Program-made: the position numbers and the translations under genes
Assembly (NCBI RefSeq): GCF_003014735.1
Contig: NZ_PYAX01000015.1
Location: 1-64,000, forward strand
Length of the DNA: 64,000 bases
Reading direction: 5' to 3'
Source: Saccharothrix carnea
GTDB lineage: Bacteria > Actinomycetota > Actinomycetes > Mycobacteriales > Pseudonocardiaceae
Shown here: one piece after another, positions 8,166 to 16,281 of the stretch
Position numbering within the stretch: position 1 is the first letter of the stretch
Layout of the letters: every line of letters begins with the position of its first letter
Notes under the pieces: model-generated
Told to the model about the DNA's origin: nothing
What the model saw: the letters and a program-made list of their open reading frames with translations, nothing else
Database searches by the model: none

Positions 8166-9383
8166 CTATCCGCACCCGATGAACGGGAGATCGGTGTCGG
8201 TGTATCGCAGTGCCAGCAGCAAGGTGTCGTCGGTGTAGCGGACGTCGTCGTGCATCTCGTGGACGACCGTCGCCGCCAGCTCGTCCACCGGCAGGGCCGC
8301 GTGGCGGTGGGCGGTCGAGGCGAGGCGGATTTCGTCGGTGTCCGCGTCGCCGCGGCTTTCGATCAGGCCATCGGTGTAGAGCAGCAGCAGATCACCGGGT
8401 GCGAGTCGGGTCGTGCGGATCTCGGTGCTGCCGGGGAGCGGGAACCCGACGCCGCGGCCGTCTGCGGGCAGGTAGGCGGTGTCCTCGGGGCGCACCAGCA
8501 GTGCCGGCGGGTGGCTGCCGTTGGCCAGGTGCAGCAGGCCGGTGGCCGGGTCGAAGCGGGCGAGGAGCACCGTCGCCATGACGTCCGGGTTGATCCGCGC
8601 CGCGCGTCGGACGAGGTCGTCGAGCGGGTGGCCCTCGATGGCGAGGGTGCGGACGGTGTGGGTCACGTCGAGGGCGGTGCGGGTGCAGGTGACGCCGTGG
8701 CCCACGGCGTCGACGACGGTGATGTGCAGGGTCCCGTCCGGCAGGACGAACCAGTCGTACAGGTCGCCGCCGGTGGGGGTGTCCTCGCCGGCGGGTTGGT
8801 AGTGCACGGCCAACTCGACACCGGCAACGGTCGGCGGGGGTGGGCGCAGGGCGTCTTCGAGTTCGCGGAAGATCGCGGCGTGCGCGCGGCGGAGGCGTTC
8901 GTCGCGTTCGGCCAGTTCGACGTACATGGCGAGCACGCCGCTGTTGGTCTCGGCCAGTTCGTGCTTGAGTTCGCGGTGGTCGCGCTCCAGGGCGTCGGCG
9001 CGGGCGAGCACGGCGCGCAGCTCGGCCTCGGTCGCCGCCTCGTCGTCGGTGTGCACCGGCTCGGCCTTCCCGGTGGTGGCGGGGAGCGGGATCCGCCAGG
9101 CGACGGTCCCCGGTTCGCTGGGTTCGGGCGGCAGGGGGAGGTCGAGCGCGGTGCCCGGGTCCGGCGGCGTGGCCGGCCCCAGGATGATCACCAGGGCGTT
9201 CTGGTCGAGCCGGGCGGTGACGGTCGCCCCGCCCGCGGCGCGGGCCACGGTGGTGGCGCTGAGCACGAGCCGGGCGCGTTGCTCCAGGGGTATCCCGTAC
9301 CCGTGGCACAGGTGCCTGACGCGGGCCCGCAACGCGCGCGTGGTGTCGGGGGTTGTCCGGGCGGTGGGGACGTCGGAGGTCAT
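8166..9383 (-). CDS. SpoIIE-type PP2C phosphatase (RsbU-like), last gene of stressosome operon
   Basis: 405 residues. The first 140 or so form a helical/ATPase-like segment. A coiled-coil of about 60 residues (ELRAVLARADALERDHREL onward) follows, then a PP2C_SIG domain from about residue 190. The metal-binding motifs are TGGDLYDWF, VVDAVGHG, LLYTDGLIE and YTDDTLLLAL. It would dephosphorylate a phosphorylated STAS antagonist and so release a downstream sigma factor or effector. Its ATG overlaps the stop of the preceding kinase/phosphatase gene (ATGA), so it is translationally coupled as the fifth gene of the rsb operon. Confidence 0.85.
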   Translation of the reverse strand: MTSDVPTARTTPDTTRALRARVRHLCHGYGIPLEQRARLVLSATTVARAAGGATVTARLDQNALVIILGPATPPDPGTALDLPLPPEPSEPGTVAWRIPLPATTGKAEPVHTDDEAATEAELRAVLARADALERDHRELKHELAETNSGVLAMYVELAERDERLRRAHAAIFRELEDALRPPPPTVAGVELAVHYQPAGEDTPTGGDLYDWFVLPDGTLHITVVDAVGHGVTCTRTALDVTHTVRTLAIEGHPLDDLVRRAARINPDVMATVLLARFDPATGLLHLANGSHPPALLVRPEDTAYLPADGRGVGFPLPGSTEIRTTRLAPGDLLLLYTDGLIESRGDADTDEIRLASTAHRHAALPVDELAATVVHEMHDDVRYTDDTLLLALRYTDTDLPFIGCG

Positions 9384-10387
9384 TCGGCACGGGCTCGGGG
9401 TCGGGCGACGAGCACGGCGGCGTCGTCGCGGTGGTTGCGGTGGTCGCGGAGGAGGTGCGCGGCGAGCAGGGGTGGCGGTTGCGGGCGGTGCGCGGGCGAG
9501 GCGAGCAACCAGCGGCCGTCCACGCCGTCGCTGTGCATCACGACCGTGCTGCCCGGTGGGAGGTCGACGCGGTGTTCGGTCGGCTCGTCCACGCGCAGCC
9601 CGACGACGCCGGGACGGCTGAGCAGGTGGTGGTTGCGGGTTCCGGTGAGCACGGCGGTGGTGATGTTGCCGATGCCGCAGAAGTCGAGCCGGGTGGCTCC
9701 GACGCGGACGACGGCGGCCGCGGCGCCGCGGGTGTGCCGGATGCCGCGGTGCAGCGCCCGCATCACCTCCCGCACCGGTCGGGCGGGATCGCGGTGGAAC
9801 ACGTCGGCCGCGGTCAGGGCCGCTTCGCCGGCCGCCTCGCCGTGGCCAAGGCCGTCCACGAGCAACAACGTGGTGGCGTCCGGCTCCTCGTGGACCGCGA
9901 CGGTGTCGCCGCTGTGCTCCTCACCCGCGGCGGGGAGCAGGACGTGGCCGAGGGCGACGTCGCGGTGGGCGGGTTCGCCGGGGGCGCGCAGGGTGGCCGC
10001 GGCGAGGGTGCCTTCGCCGGGCTCGGTCGTGATGACGAAGTCGCTGGACATCCGCTGGACGGCGCCGAGGCCGACGCCCAGCGTCCCGGTGGTGGTGTGG
10101 CCGTCGGTCAGGCAGCGGCGCAGGTCGGTCATGCCGGGGCCGCGGTCGGAGGAGACGATCTCGACGCCGACACCCACCAACAGCCGCTGGAGGTGGACGA
10201 CGCCGTCGTGGGCGTGCTTGTCGAGGTTGCCGGCCAGTTCCGAGGCGATCACCGCGGCGTGCTCGGGCAGGACACCGGGCAGACCGGCGTCCGCGGCCAG
10301 GGCACGGGCGGTCCGCGCGGCCACGTGCGCGGCGCTGACGTGGTCGACCGGGATGGCGATGGTGGCCGGCGGCCTCACGTCACCCAC
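9380..10387 (-). CDS. HATPase-PP2C fusion (RsbX-like)
   Basis: 335 residues combining two partner-switching domains. Residues 1-140 are an anti-sigma-type ATPase (SELAGNLDKHAHDG, SSDRGPGM, GVGLGAVQRM). Residues 150-335 are a PP2C domain (LLLVDGLGHGEAA, MHSDGVDGRW, RDDAAVLVARP). In Bacillus the separate RsbX phosphatase resets RsbS/RsbR; this fused form is common in actinobacterial stressosome operons. The start is GTG at 10387 (13-bp overlap with rsbT) or GTG at 10378, which would give a 4-base GTGA overlap. Confidence 0.83.
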   Translation of the reverse strand: MGDVRPPATIAIPVDHVSAAHVAARTARALAADAGLPGVLPEHAAVIASELAGNLDKHAHDGVVHLQRLLVGVGVEIVSSDRGPGMTDLRRCLTDGHTTTGTLGVGLGAVQRMSSDFVITTEPGEGTLAAATLRAPGEPAHRDVALGHVLLPAAGEEHSGDTVAVHEEPDATTLLLVDGLGHGEAAGEAALTAADVFHRDPARPVREVMRALHRGIRHTRGAAAAVVRVGATRLDFCGIGNITTAVLTGTRNHHLLSRPGVVGLRVDEPTEHRVDLPPGSTVVMHSDGVDGRWLLASPAHRPQPPPLLAAHLLRDHRNHRDDAAVLVARPRARAE

Positions 10388-10827
10388 CGCACGACGGTGA
10401 CGGTCGTGCCGCGGCCGGCTTCGGTGTCGATGGCGAACTCGTCGACCAGCCTGCGGGTACCGCCCAGGCCGTGGCCGAGCCCGGCACCGGTGCTGAAGCC
10501 ATCGGTCAACGCCGCCTCCACGTCCTGGATGCCCGGCCCGCTGTCGGCGACGGTCAGCCGCAGCCCGCGGCGGCCGTGCGCGGCGCCGATCGCGCTGATG
10601 GTCAGCGTGCCGCCGCCGCCGTGGATGTAGGCGTTGCGCACCAGTTCGCTCGCGGCCGTCACGATCATCGTCTGGCCGACCAGGTCGAAGCCCGCCGCCA
10701 CCGCCGCCGAGCGGACGGCGTGGCGGGTGGCGAGCAGGTCGGGTTCGTCGCGCACCGGGTGCGTGGACTCGGTGAACCCCACCGGGCTCACGGGTGCGTC
10801 GACGGCGGAGGCCTCACCTGGTCGCAT
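10375..10827 (-). CDS. rsbT: RsbT-like serine kinase / switch protein
   Basis: About 150 residues from the ATG at 10827, a single HATPase domain: ASELVRNAYIHGGG (N box), VADSGPGI (G1) and GAGLGHGLGGTRRLVDEF (G2/lid). In stressosomes RsbT phosphorylates RsbS and RsbR and then leaves to activate a phosphatase. It overlaps the end of rsbS by 14 bases and is followed directly by the RsbX-like fusion, the classical order R-S-T-X. The longer frame up to 10914 lies inside rsbS and is rejected as a start. Confidence 0.85.
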   Translation of the reverse strand: MRPGEASAVDAPVSPVGFTESTHPVRDEPDLLATRHAVRSAAVAAGFDLVGQTMIVTAASELVRNAYIHGGGGTLTISAIGAAHGRRGLRLTVADSGPGIQDVEAALTDGFSTGAGLGHGLGGTRRLVDEFAIDTEAGRGTTVTVVRWVT

Positions 10828-11224
10828 GTGGCCGGCTCCCGTGGACACGCGCCGGATCCCTGCGCCACCCCAGTGCCGCGACCGCCCGCTCGGCGGTGAG
10901 CGCCGTCTCCACACCGGACAGCGCCAACCCCAAGCCGCACAACGTGATGGCCACCGCCGGGCGCATCCCGGCCACGATCATCCGCGCGCCCAGGAGCCTG
11001 CCCGCCGCCGCCGACTCGGTGAGCACGCGGGCCACGAACGAATCGATGATCTCCAGGCGGGAGATGTCGATGACGACACCGCGGGCACCCTCGTCGGCGA
11101 TGCGCTCGGTCAGCTCCTCGGTGAACCGCAGCGCCGTCTTGTCGTCCAGGTCGTCGAGCAGACCGGTGAGGAGGATGTCGCCGAGCCTGATGATCGGCAC
11201 GCCCGCGGGCGGCGGGGCGGTCAC
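10814..11224 (-). CDS. rsbS: RsbS-like STAS scaffold protein
   Basis: 136 residues starting at GTG 11224, whose GTGA overlaps the rsbR stop. A single STAS domain carries the phosphorylatable Ser in I-D-S-F-V-A-R (after VVIDISRLEI). RsbS forms the core of the stressosome with RsbR and sequesters RsbT; phosphorylation of this Ser releases it. Length and motif match the family. Confidence 0.88.
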   Translation of the reverse strand: MTAPPPAGVPIIRLGDILLTGLLDDLDDKTALRFTEELTERIADEGARGVVIDISRLEIIDSFVARVLTESAAAGRLLGARMIVAGMRPAVAITLCGLGLALSGVETALTAERAVAALGWRRDPARVHGSRPHATR

Positions 11225-12108
11225 AGCGCGCTCCGCACCCGCTCCGACGCCATGTCCGGGAAGTCCGCGTCCAGCAGCCGGACGGCTTCGGCCAAGGCGT
11301 CGGCGAGCGTCGCCCTGGTGGTGATCGTCGACAGGTCGATGCCCAGTTGGGTGATGGTCTGGGCGATGGCGGGCCGGATGCCGCTGATGAAGCACTCCGC
11401 ACCCATCAGCCGCACCGCGGTGACGGTCTGGAGGAGGTGGTGTGCCACCACGGTGTCCACGGTCGGCACACCGGTGATGTCGATGATGGCCACCGGCGCC
11501 TCGTCGGCCTGGATGGCCTCCAGCAACCCGTTCATCACCAACTGGGTGCGGGCGCTGTCGAGGGTGCCGATCAGGGGCACCGCGAGCACGCCGCGCCACA
11601 GCCGCACCACCGGGGTCGACAGCTCCAGCATCTGCCGGTGCTGGGTGCGGATGATCTCCTCGCGGCCCTCGACGTACGAGGCGAACGTCAACGCGCCGGC
11701 GGCGTCGAGGAGCCTGTTGACGGTGATCGCGGCGGAGAACAGCGCACCGGGTTCGTCGGTGTGCTCGCGCAGCACGTCCAGCAGCGTGTCCTTCAACGCC
11801 AGCGTGGCCAGTGCCGTGGCGGTCGGGTCCACCCCGGCGCGGGCGCGACGCACCGACAACCGCACCACCGCCTCGCGGGCCGGCGCGTGGCGCTCGACCA
11901 CGTCGCCCACCGGGAGACCGGTCTCCAGGCCCTCCCGCAACGCCGCGATGACGCCCGCGGCCTCCGACCGCAGCTCACGCTCGCCGAGCGCGGTCACGGC
12001 AGCCCGTTCCGACTGGGCACGCACCCAGAGGTCGAGGATCTCCGCGTCGTGCTCGCGCAGCACCCTGACGAGGAGGTCACGCACCTTCAGGTCGTCCTCG
12101 GTGGCCAC
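11221..12108 (-). CDS. rsbR: RsbR-like stressosome sensor (N-terminal globin-like, C-terminal STAS)
   Basis: About 295 residues from GTG 12108, preceded by GGAAGGGG at good spacing. The first 165 residues are helical, like the RsbR sensory domain. The STAS domain begins near VVRLWRGVLAVPLIGTLDS and holds both conserved Thr positions (G-T-L-D-S and P-T-V-D-T). RsbR turrets sense stress and are phosphorylated by RsbT. It heads a five-gene, overlapping operon. An ATG at 12162 is in frame but lies within the regulatory inverted repeats, so I prefer 12108. Confidence 0.86.
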   Translation of the reverse strand: MATEDDLKVRDLLVRVLREHDAEILDLWVRAQSERAAVTALGERELRSEAAGVIAALREGLETGLPVGDVVERHAPAREAVVRLSVRRARAGVDPTATALATLALKDTLLDVLREHTDEPGALFSAAITVNRLLDAAGALTFASYVEGREEIIRTQHRQMLELSTPVVRLWRGVLAVPLIGTLDSARTQLVMNGLLEAIQADEAPVAIIDITGVPTVDTVVAHHLLQTVTAVRLMGAECFISGIRPAIAQTITQLGIDLSTITTRATLADALAEAVRLLDADFPDMASERVRSAL

Positions 12109-12130
12109 GCCCACCCCTTCCCGACAACTA

Positions 12131-12175
12131 CTCCTGCTCACTAAACTATTGTCTCTCGACAAACGTTAGCAGGAG
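12131..12175. promoter_or_regulatory. nested inverted repeats upstream of rsbR
   Basis: CTCCTGCT (12131-12138) and AGCAGGAG (12168-12175) form an outer inverted repeat. Inside is TTGTC-TCTC-GACAA (12149-12162), a perfect 5-bp dyad of the size MarR-type proteins bind. The stretch is locally AT-rich and sits just upstream of the rsbR start. A marR gene ends about 80 bases away, so autoregulation or control of the stressosome by that MarR protein is plausible. Confidence 0.5.
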
Positions 12176-12256
12176 GCACGAACCGCGGCACAACGGTCGG
12201 CGCACGGAAGTTGGCAGAAGGCGATGATGACCCCGCTCCGGCCAGGCCCGACTCCG

Positions 12257-12769
12257 CTAGGCCGACTGCGTGCCACGCCCCTCATCGGGCCGCACCTGTC
12301 CGCCCCGCGCGTTCTCGTCCTCGGCGGCGTCCCTCAGCCGCGTCAACCCCTCCACCATCGCCGACCGCGACGACGCCGGCAGCGCCTCGACCAGGCCGCG
12401 CAGGTGCTCGTTGCGCCTGGCCCGCAGGTCGGCGAGGTAGGTCCGACCACGCTCGGTGAGCCGCAGGTCGACCTCCCGGCGGCTGTTGGGGCTCAGCGAC
12501 CGCTCCAGGAACCCCACGGCCTGCAACCGGTCGCACAGCCTGCTCACCGAGGGTGGCGTGGAGTCCAGCGCCTCGCCGAGTGCGCGCAGGTTGAGGCTTT
12601 CGACGCGTTCCAGCACGAACATCGCCCGCAGTTGCGAGGCCGACAGCGGCGCGGGCGACGCTTCGCGGCTCCGTTCCCAGAGGACCTCGATCCGCTCCAC
12701 GACCTCGGTGAGAACATGGAGCACCTCGTCGGGGTCCGGGCGCGGGCGGAACCGGTTCACGCCCTCCAC
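12257..12769 (-). CDS. MarR-family transcriptional regulator
   Basis: About 170 residues from GTG 12769 (GTG 12760 also possible; upstream in-frame codons to 12892 look non-coding). A winged-helix DNA-binding region is visible: ASQLRAMFVLERVESLNLRA, then SVSRLCDRLQAVGFLER and the wing SPNSRREVDLRLTERGR. Flanking helices would dimerise. It is divergent from the PP2C gene at 12851 and downstream of the rsb operon's regulatory region. The ligand is unknown. Confidence 0.85.
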   Translation of the reverse strand: MEGVNRFRPRPDPDEVLHVLTEVVERIEVLWERSREASPAPLSASQLRAMFVLERVESLNLRALGEALDSTPPSVSRLCDRLQAVGFLERSLSPNSRREVDLRLTERGRTYLADLRARRNEHLRGLVEALPASSRSAMVEGLTRLRDAAEDENARGGQVRPDEGRGTQSA

Positions 12770-12850
12770 TCTCGCATCCCCGACGCCCGTTGTCAGCCCG
12801 TGCCCGCCCGTGACGACCGTGCGGCGATCAGCAGGAGAGCGCAGAAGCAC

Positions 12851-14037
12851 ATGACCGCACCCGTCGACGGCAGATACCTCGAGATCGCGCACTCCCTCCG
12901 CGTCGCCGCGCCCACGAACTGCTCGACGTGATCCGCGCGCAGCTGTCCCGCCTGTTCCGCGCCACCCGCGTCGACCTGCTGATGGCCGACTACGCCCTCA
13001 CCATGCTCCAGCCCGTCTCCGTCCTGCCCTACACCACCCACCCCGTGCCGGTCGGCACGAGCGAGCCCGGCAAGGCGTTCGGCACCCAGGAGGCGCACGT
13101 CGAGCAGCGCGCGACCGCCGGGGTGACGGCACACCTGCCCGTCACCGTGCGCGGCGACCGCCTGGGCGTGCTCACCGTCGACCTGACGGAAACCCCCGAT
13201 CGGGCGACCCTCGACACCCTGGCGCAGGCCGCCGAGGTCCTGGCGCACGAGATCCTCGTCGCCGAACGCGACACCGACCTCTACCTCCAGGCCCGCCGGG
13301 CGAACCGGTTGACCCTGGCCGCCGAGATGCAGTGGCAACTGCTGCCCGGACGGGCGTGCAGCCGCCCCGAGTACGGCATCGGCGCCCAACTCGAACCCGC
13401 CTACGCCATCTACGGCGACAACTTCGACTGGTCCACCTCGGCCGACCGGCTCGCGCTCACCGTCACCAACGGCATGGGCGAGGGCATCGACGCGGCGCTG
13501 CTGACCAACCTCGCCGTCAACGCCCTGCGCAACGCCCGCCGCGCCGGGATCCCGCTCGCCGACCAGGCCGCCCTCGCCGACCAGGCCGTCTACGGCCAGT
13601 ACGGCGGTCGGGTCCACGTCTCGGTCCTCCTGCTGGAGTTCGACCTCGACACCGGCCTGGTGGAGATCATCGACGCCGGCTCGCCCCGCATGTGGCTGCT
13701 GCGCCGAGGCGCCGTCGCACCGGTGACCTTCGACGCCCAGATGCCGCTCGGGATGTTCGAGGAGACCCAGTACAGGTCCGAGAAGTTCCAGGTCCTGCCC
13801 GACGACCGCCTGGTGTTCGTCAGCGACGGCGTCTACGACGTCGCCTCCGTCGCCGGCGAGCGCTACGGCGAGCGCGCACTCGCCCGCGCCATCAACGCCA
13901 CCCGCCTGCTCCCGGCCGCCCAGGTGCCCCGCGCGATCCTCCAGGAACTCGCCGGCCACCGCCACACGTCCGGCACCGAGGACGACGCGATGGTCGTGTG
14001 CCTGGACTGGCGCGGCCGACCCGGGGCAGCAGCCTAG
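12851..14037 (+). CDS. SpoIIE-type PP2C phosphatase with apparent N-terminal frameshift
   Basis: An ATG at 12851 with GGAGAG upstream reads MTAPVDGRYLEIAHSLRVAA and then hits a stop. One extra C in the CCC run at 12911-12913 would join it to the long frame as A-A-P-H-E-L-L-D-V-I-R-A-Q, exactly the sequence expected of the family. The intact part (GTG 12928 to 14037, 369 residues) has a GAF-like segment, then a SpoIIE domain: AAEMQWQLLPG, DNFDWS, LTVTNGMGEG, FVSDGVYD and TEDDAMVVCL. The canonical D-A-x-G-H-G is N-G-M-G-E-G, so one metal-binding Asp is altered. A single-base indel or sequencing error explains the break; translation from 12928 is possible. Confidence 0.75.
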
Positions 14038-14100
14038 GTCGGCGGCTCGCCCGACAGCGGAGGCACACCGGCGCATGGCGCGTTTCGTCGCGCAACCGGG

Positions 14101-14138
14101 AGGGATCCCGCCGCGGGCGGGCATGCGGCGGGATCCCT
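14101..14138. terminator. 14-bp stem hairpin between convergent genes
   Basis: AGGGATCCCGCCGC (14101-14114) and its exact complement (14125-14138) enclose a 10-base loop. It lies between the PP2C stop at 14037 and the minus-strand stop at 14163, so it probably terminates both. Confidence 0.8.
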
Positions 14139-14162
14139 TGGCGGGCGAGCAGGATCATCTGG

Positions 14163-14553
14163 TCACGGCAGCGTCCACTTCTGGTTGGCGACGTTCAGGC
14201 AGTCCCAGATGTGCAGCACCGTGCCGTCCGCGGAGCTGTTGCCCGACGCGTCGAGGCACCGGCCGGACTGGGGGTTGCGCAGGGCGCCGCCCGACTGCGC
14301 GGCCCACTGCTGGGCGCCGGTGCCGTTGCACGTCCACAGTTGCGTCACCGTGCCGTTGGCCGTGCCGCCGGACCGCACGTCGAGGCACTTGCCGAGCGCC
14401 CGGATCGTGCCGTCACCCGGCAGGGTCCACTGCTGCGCGACCGTGTTGTTGCACGTCCACAGCTGGATCTTCGTGCCGTCGGCGGTGTTCCCGCCGCTGA
14501 CGTCCACGCACTTGCCACCGAGGCCGGTGATCGGTCCGGTCCGGGTGCCGCCG
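14163..14553 (-). repeat. RICIN module DNA repeat, copy 1 of 3
   Basis: About 390 bases encoding three Q-x-W repeats. Long stretches are shared with copies at 15895 and 18816, including the block around GCAGTCCCAGATGTGCAG and the linker ITGLGGKCVDV. Confidence 0.75.
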
Positions 14554-15863
14554 CCGGAGAGCTCCTTCACCCGGATGTTGCGGAACGACGCGTCGTCGCC
14601 GTCACCGTGGTTCTGGATGCCGACGTGGCCGGACGCCAAGGAGCGGACCGGGTCGGTGTTGGTGAAGTCGTTGATCTTCACGCCGTTGAGGAACAGCTGC
14701 AGCCGCTCGCCCTCGACGAGCAGCTCGTAGGTGTTCCACTCGCCTGGCGGGTTGAGCGCCGCGTCCCGGGCGGCGATGTCGGCCGACTTGAACCCGTACA
14801 CCGCACCGGTGGTCCGGTCGGCCGCGTCGGTGGCGTCGATCTGGATCTCGTAGCCGTTGTTGACCGCCGACCACGGGTCGCTGCTCGCCGGGAACCCGAT
14901 GAACACGCCGGTGTTGTCGTCACCGGCCAGCTTCCAGTCGAGCTTCAGCGAGTACGACCGGAACTCCTTGGCCGAGTACCAGAGCATCCCCAGGCCGCCG
15001 TGCGAGGTCAGGGTGGCGTCGGCGAGGGTGAAGCCGCCGGGGCCCGCCTGGCTCCAGCCGGTGGTGTTGGAGCCGTTGAACAGCGACGTGTAGCCGTTCT
15101 CGGGCCGGCAGTCGGCACGGGTCGTGCCGGCCGCGTAGCGGATGCCGCCGAGCAGGTGCGCGCGGAACGCCGGCTCGGCGAAGCTCTGCTCGGTGTGCCC
15201 GCCGCCGGTGTACCAGGACCGGCCGCCCTGGTAGGCCTGGCACCAGGCGATCGGGTGGTCGCCCATGTTGCCGCCGGAGTACGTGCCCTCGTCCAGGCGT
15301 GCCAGCACGTGCACGTTCGACCTGGGGTTGGCCTGGAAGTTGTACCACTCGTCGGTGCGGACCCAGTCACCGCCGAGGTGGGACGACGAGGCGTGCGCCC
15401 GGTCCTCCACCCGCACCGTCGCCTGCTGGATCGACGGGTGGGAGTGGAAGTACCCGCCCACCAGGCCACCGTAGAACGGCCACTGGTACTCGGTGTCGGA
15501 CGCGGCGTGGACGCCGACGTAACCACCGCCGGCCCGCACGTAGGACTCGAAGGCCGCCTGCTGGGTGGCGTCGAGGACGTCACCGGTGGTCGACAGGAAG
15601 ACCACCGCCCGGTACTGGGCCAGGTTGGCGCTGGTGAAGGCCGCGCCGTTCTCGGTGGCGTCGACCGTGAAGTTGTTGGCCGCGCCGAGGTCGCGGATGG
15701 CCTGGATGCCGTTCGGGATGGACGAGTGCCGGAACCCCGCGGTCTTGGAGAAGACCAGCACCTTGTAGGCGGGGTCGGCCGCGGGCGCCGGGACCGGGGC
15801 CACGGCGAGGATCATCACCGCCGAGGCGGCGATCGCCGACAGCGCTGTTCGCAGTCGAGACAT
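14163..15863 (-). CDS. secreted ThuA-DUF1080-RICIN protein
   Basis: 566 residues, GAGGAG six bases before the ATG. After the signal peptide (ending P-A-A) comes a ThuA-like domain (KVLVFSKTAGFRHSSIP, GVHAASDTEYQWPFYGGLVGG) to about residue 250. A DUF1080 / 3-keto-disaccharide hydrolase concanavalin-like domain (YTSLFNGSNTTGWSQAG, IQIDATDAADR, NTYELLVEG) runs to about 430, and a RICIN module follows. ThuA and DUF1080 proteins are linked to 3-keto-sugar metabolism. It is 31 bases downstream of the propeller protein gene and probably in its operon. The RICIN DNA is almost the same as in the next two genes. Confidence 0.85.
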   Translation of the reverse strand: MSRLRTALSAIAASAVMILAVAPVPAPAADPAYKVLVFSKTAGFRHSSIPNGIQAIRDLGAANNFTVDATENGAAFTSANLAQYRAVVFLSTTGDVLDATQQAAFESYVRAGGGYVGVHAASDTEYQWPFYGGLVGGYFHSHPSIQQATVRVEDRAHASSSHLGGDWVRTDEWYNFQANPRSNVHVLARLDEGTYSGGNMGDHPIAWCQAYQGGRSWYTGGGHTEQSFAEPAFRAHLLGGIRYAAGTTRADCRPENGYTSLFNGSNTTGWSQAGPGGFTLADATLTSHGGLGMLWYSAKEFRSYSLKLDWKLAGDDNTGVFIGFPASSDPWSAVNNGYEIQIDATDAADRTTGAVYGFKSADIAARDAALNPPGEWNTYELLVEGERLQLFLNGVKINDFTNTDPVRSLASGHVGIQNHGDGDDASFRNIRVKELSGGGTRTGPITGLGGKCVDVSGGNTADGTKIQLWTCNNTVAQQWTLPGDGTIRALGKCLDVRSGGTANGTVTQLWTCNGTGAQQWAAQSGGALRNPQSGRCLDASGNSSADGTVLHIWDCLNVANQKWTLP

Positions 15864-15894
15864 CAGTAGCTCCTCGTTGGGTTGTGGGCGGCGA

Positions 15895-16281
15895 TCAAGG
15901 CGCGGTCCACTTCTGGTTGGCGGCGCCGAGGCAGTCCCAGATGTGCAGGACGGTTCCGTCCGCGCTGCTGTTGTTCGCCGCGTCGAGGCAGCGGCCCGAC
16001 TGCGGGTTGCGCAGGGTGCCGTCCGAGTGGGCGACCCACTGCTGCGCGCCGGAGCCGTTGCAGGTCCACAGCTGCGTCACCGTGCCGTTCACCGTGCCGC
16101 CGGACTTCACGTCCAGGCACTTGCCCAACGCGCGCAGCGATCCGTCCGCGGACGCGGTCCACTGCTGCGCGCTGGTGTTGTTGCAGGTCCACAGCTGGAC
16201 CTTCGTGCCGTCGGCGGTGTTCCCGCCGCTGACGTCCACGCACTTGCCGCCGAGGCCGGTGATCGGCCCGGTGCGCGAGCC
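15895..16281 (-). repeat. RICIN module DNA repeat, copy 2 of 3
   Basis: Near-identical in order and largely in sequence to copies 1 and 3; it forms the C-terminus of the propeller-PKD protein. Confidence 0.75.

Noticed and set aside
13332..15869. 845-residue plus-strand open frame
   Set aside because: Runs in the wrong frame of the PP2C gene and then antisense to ThuA-DUF1080; repetitive Val/Gly/Arg composition typical of high-GC shadow frames.
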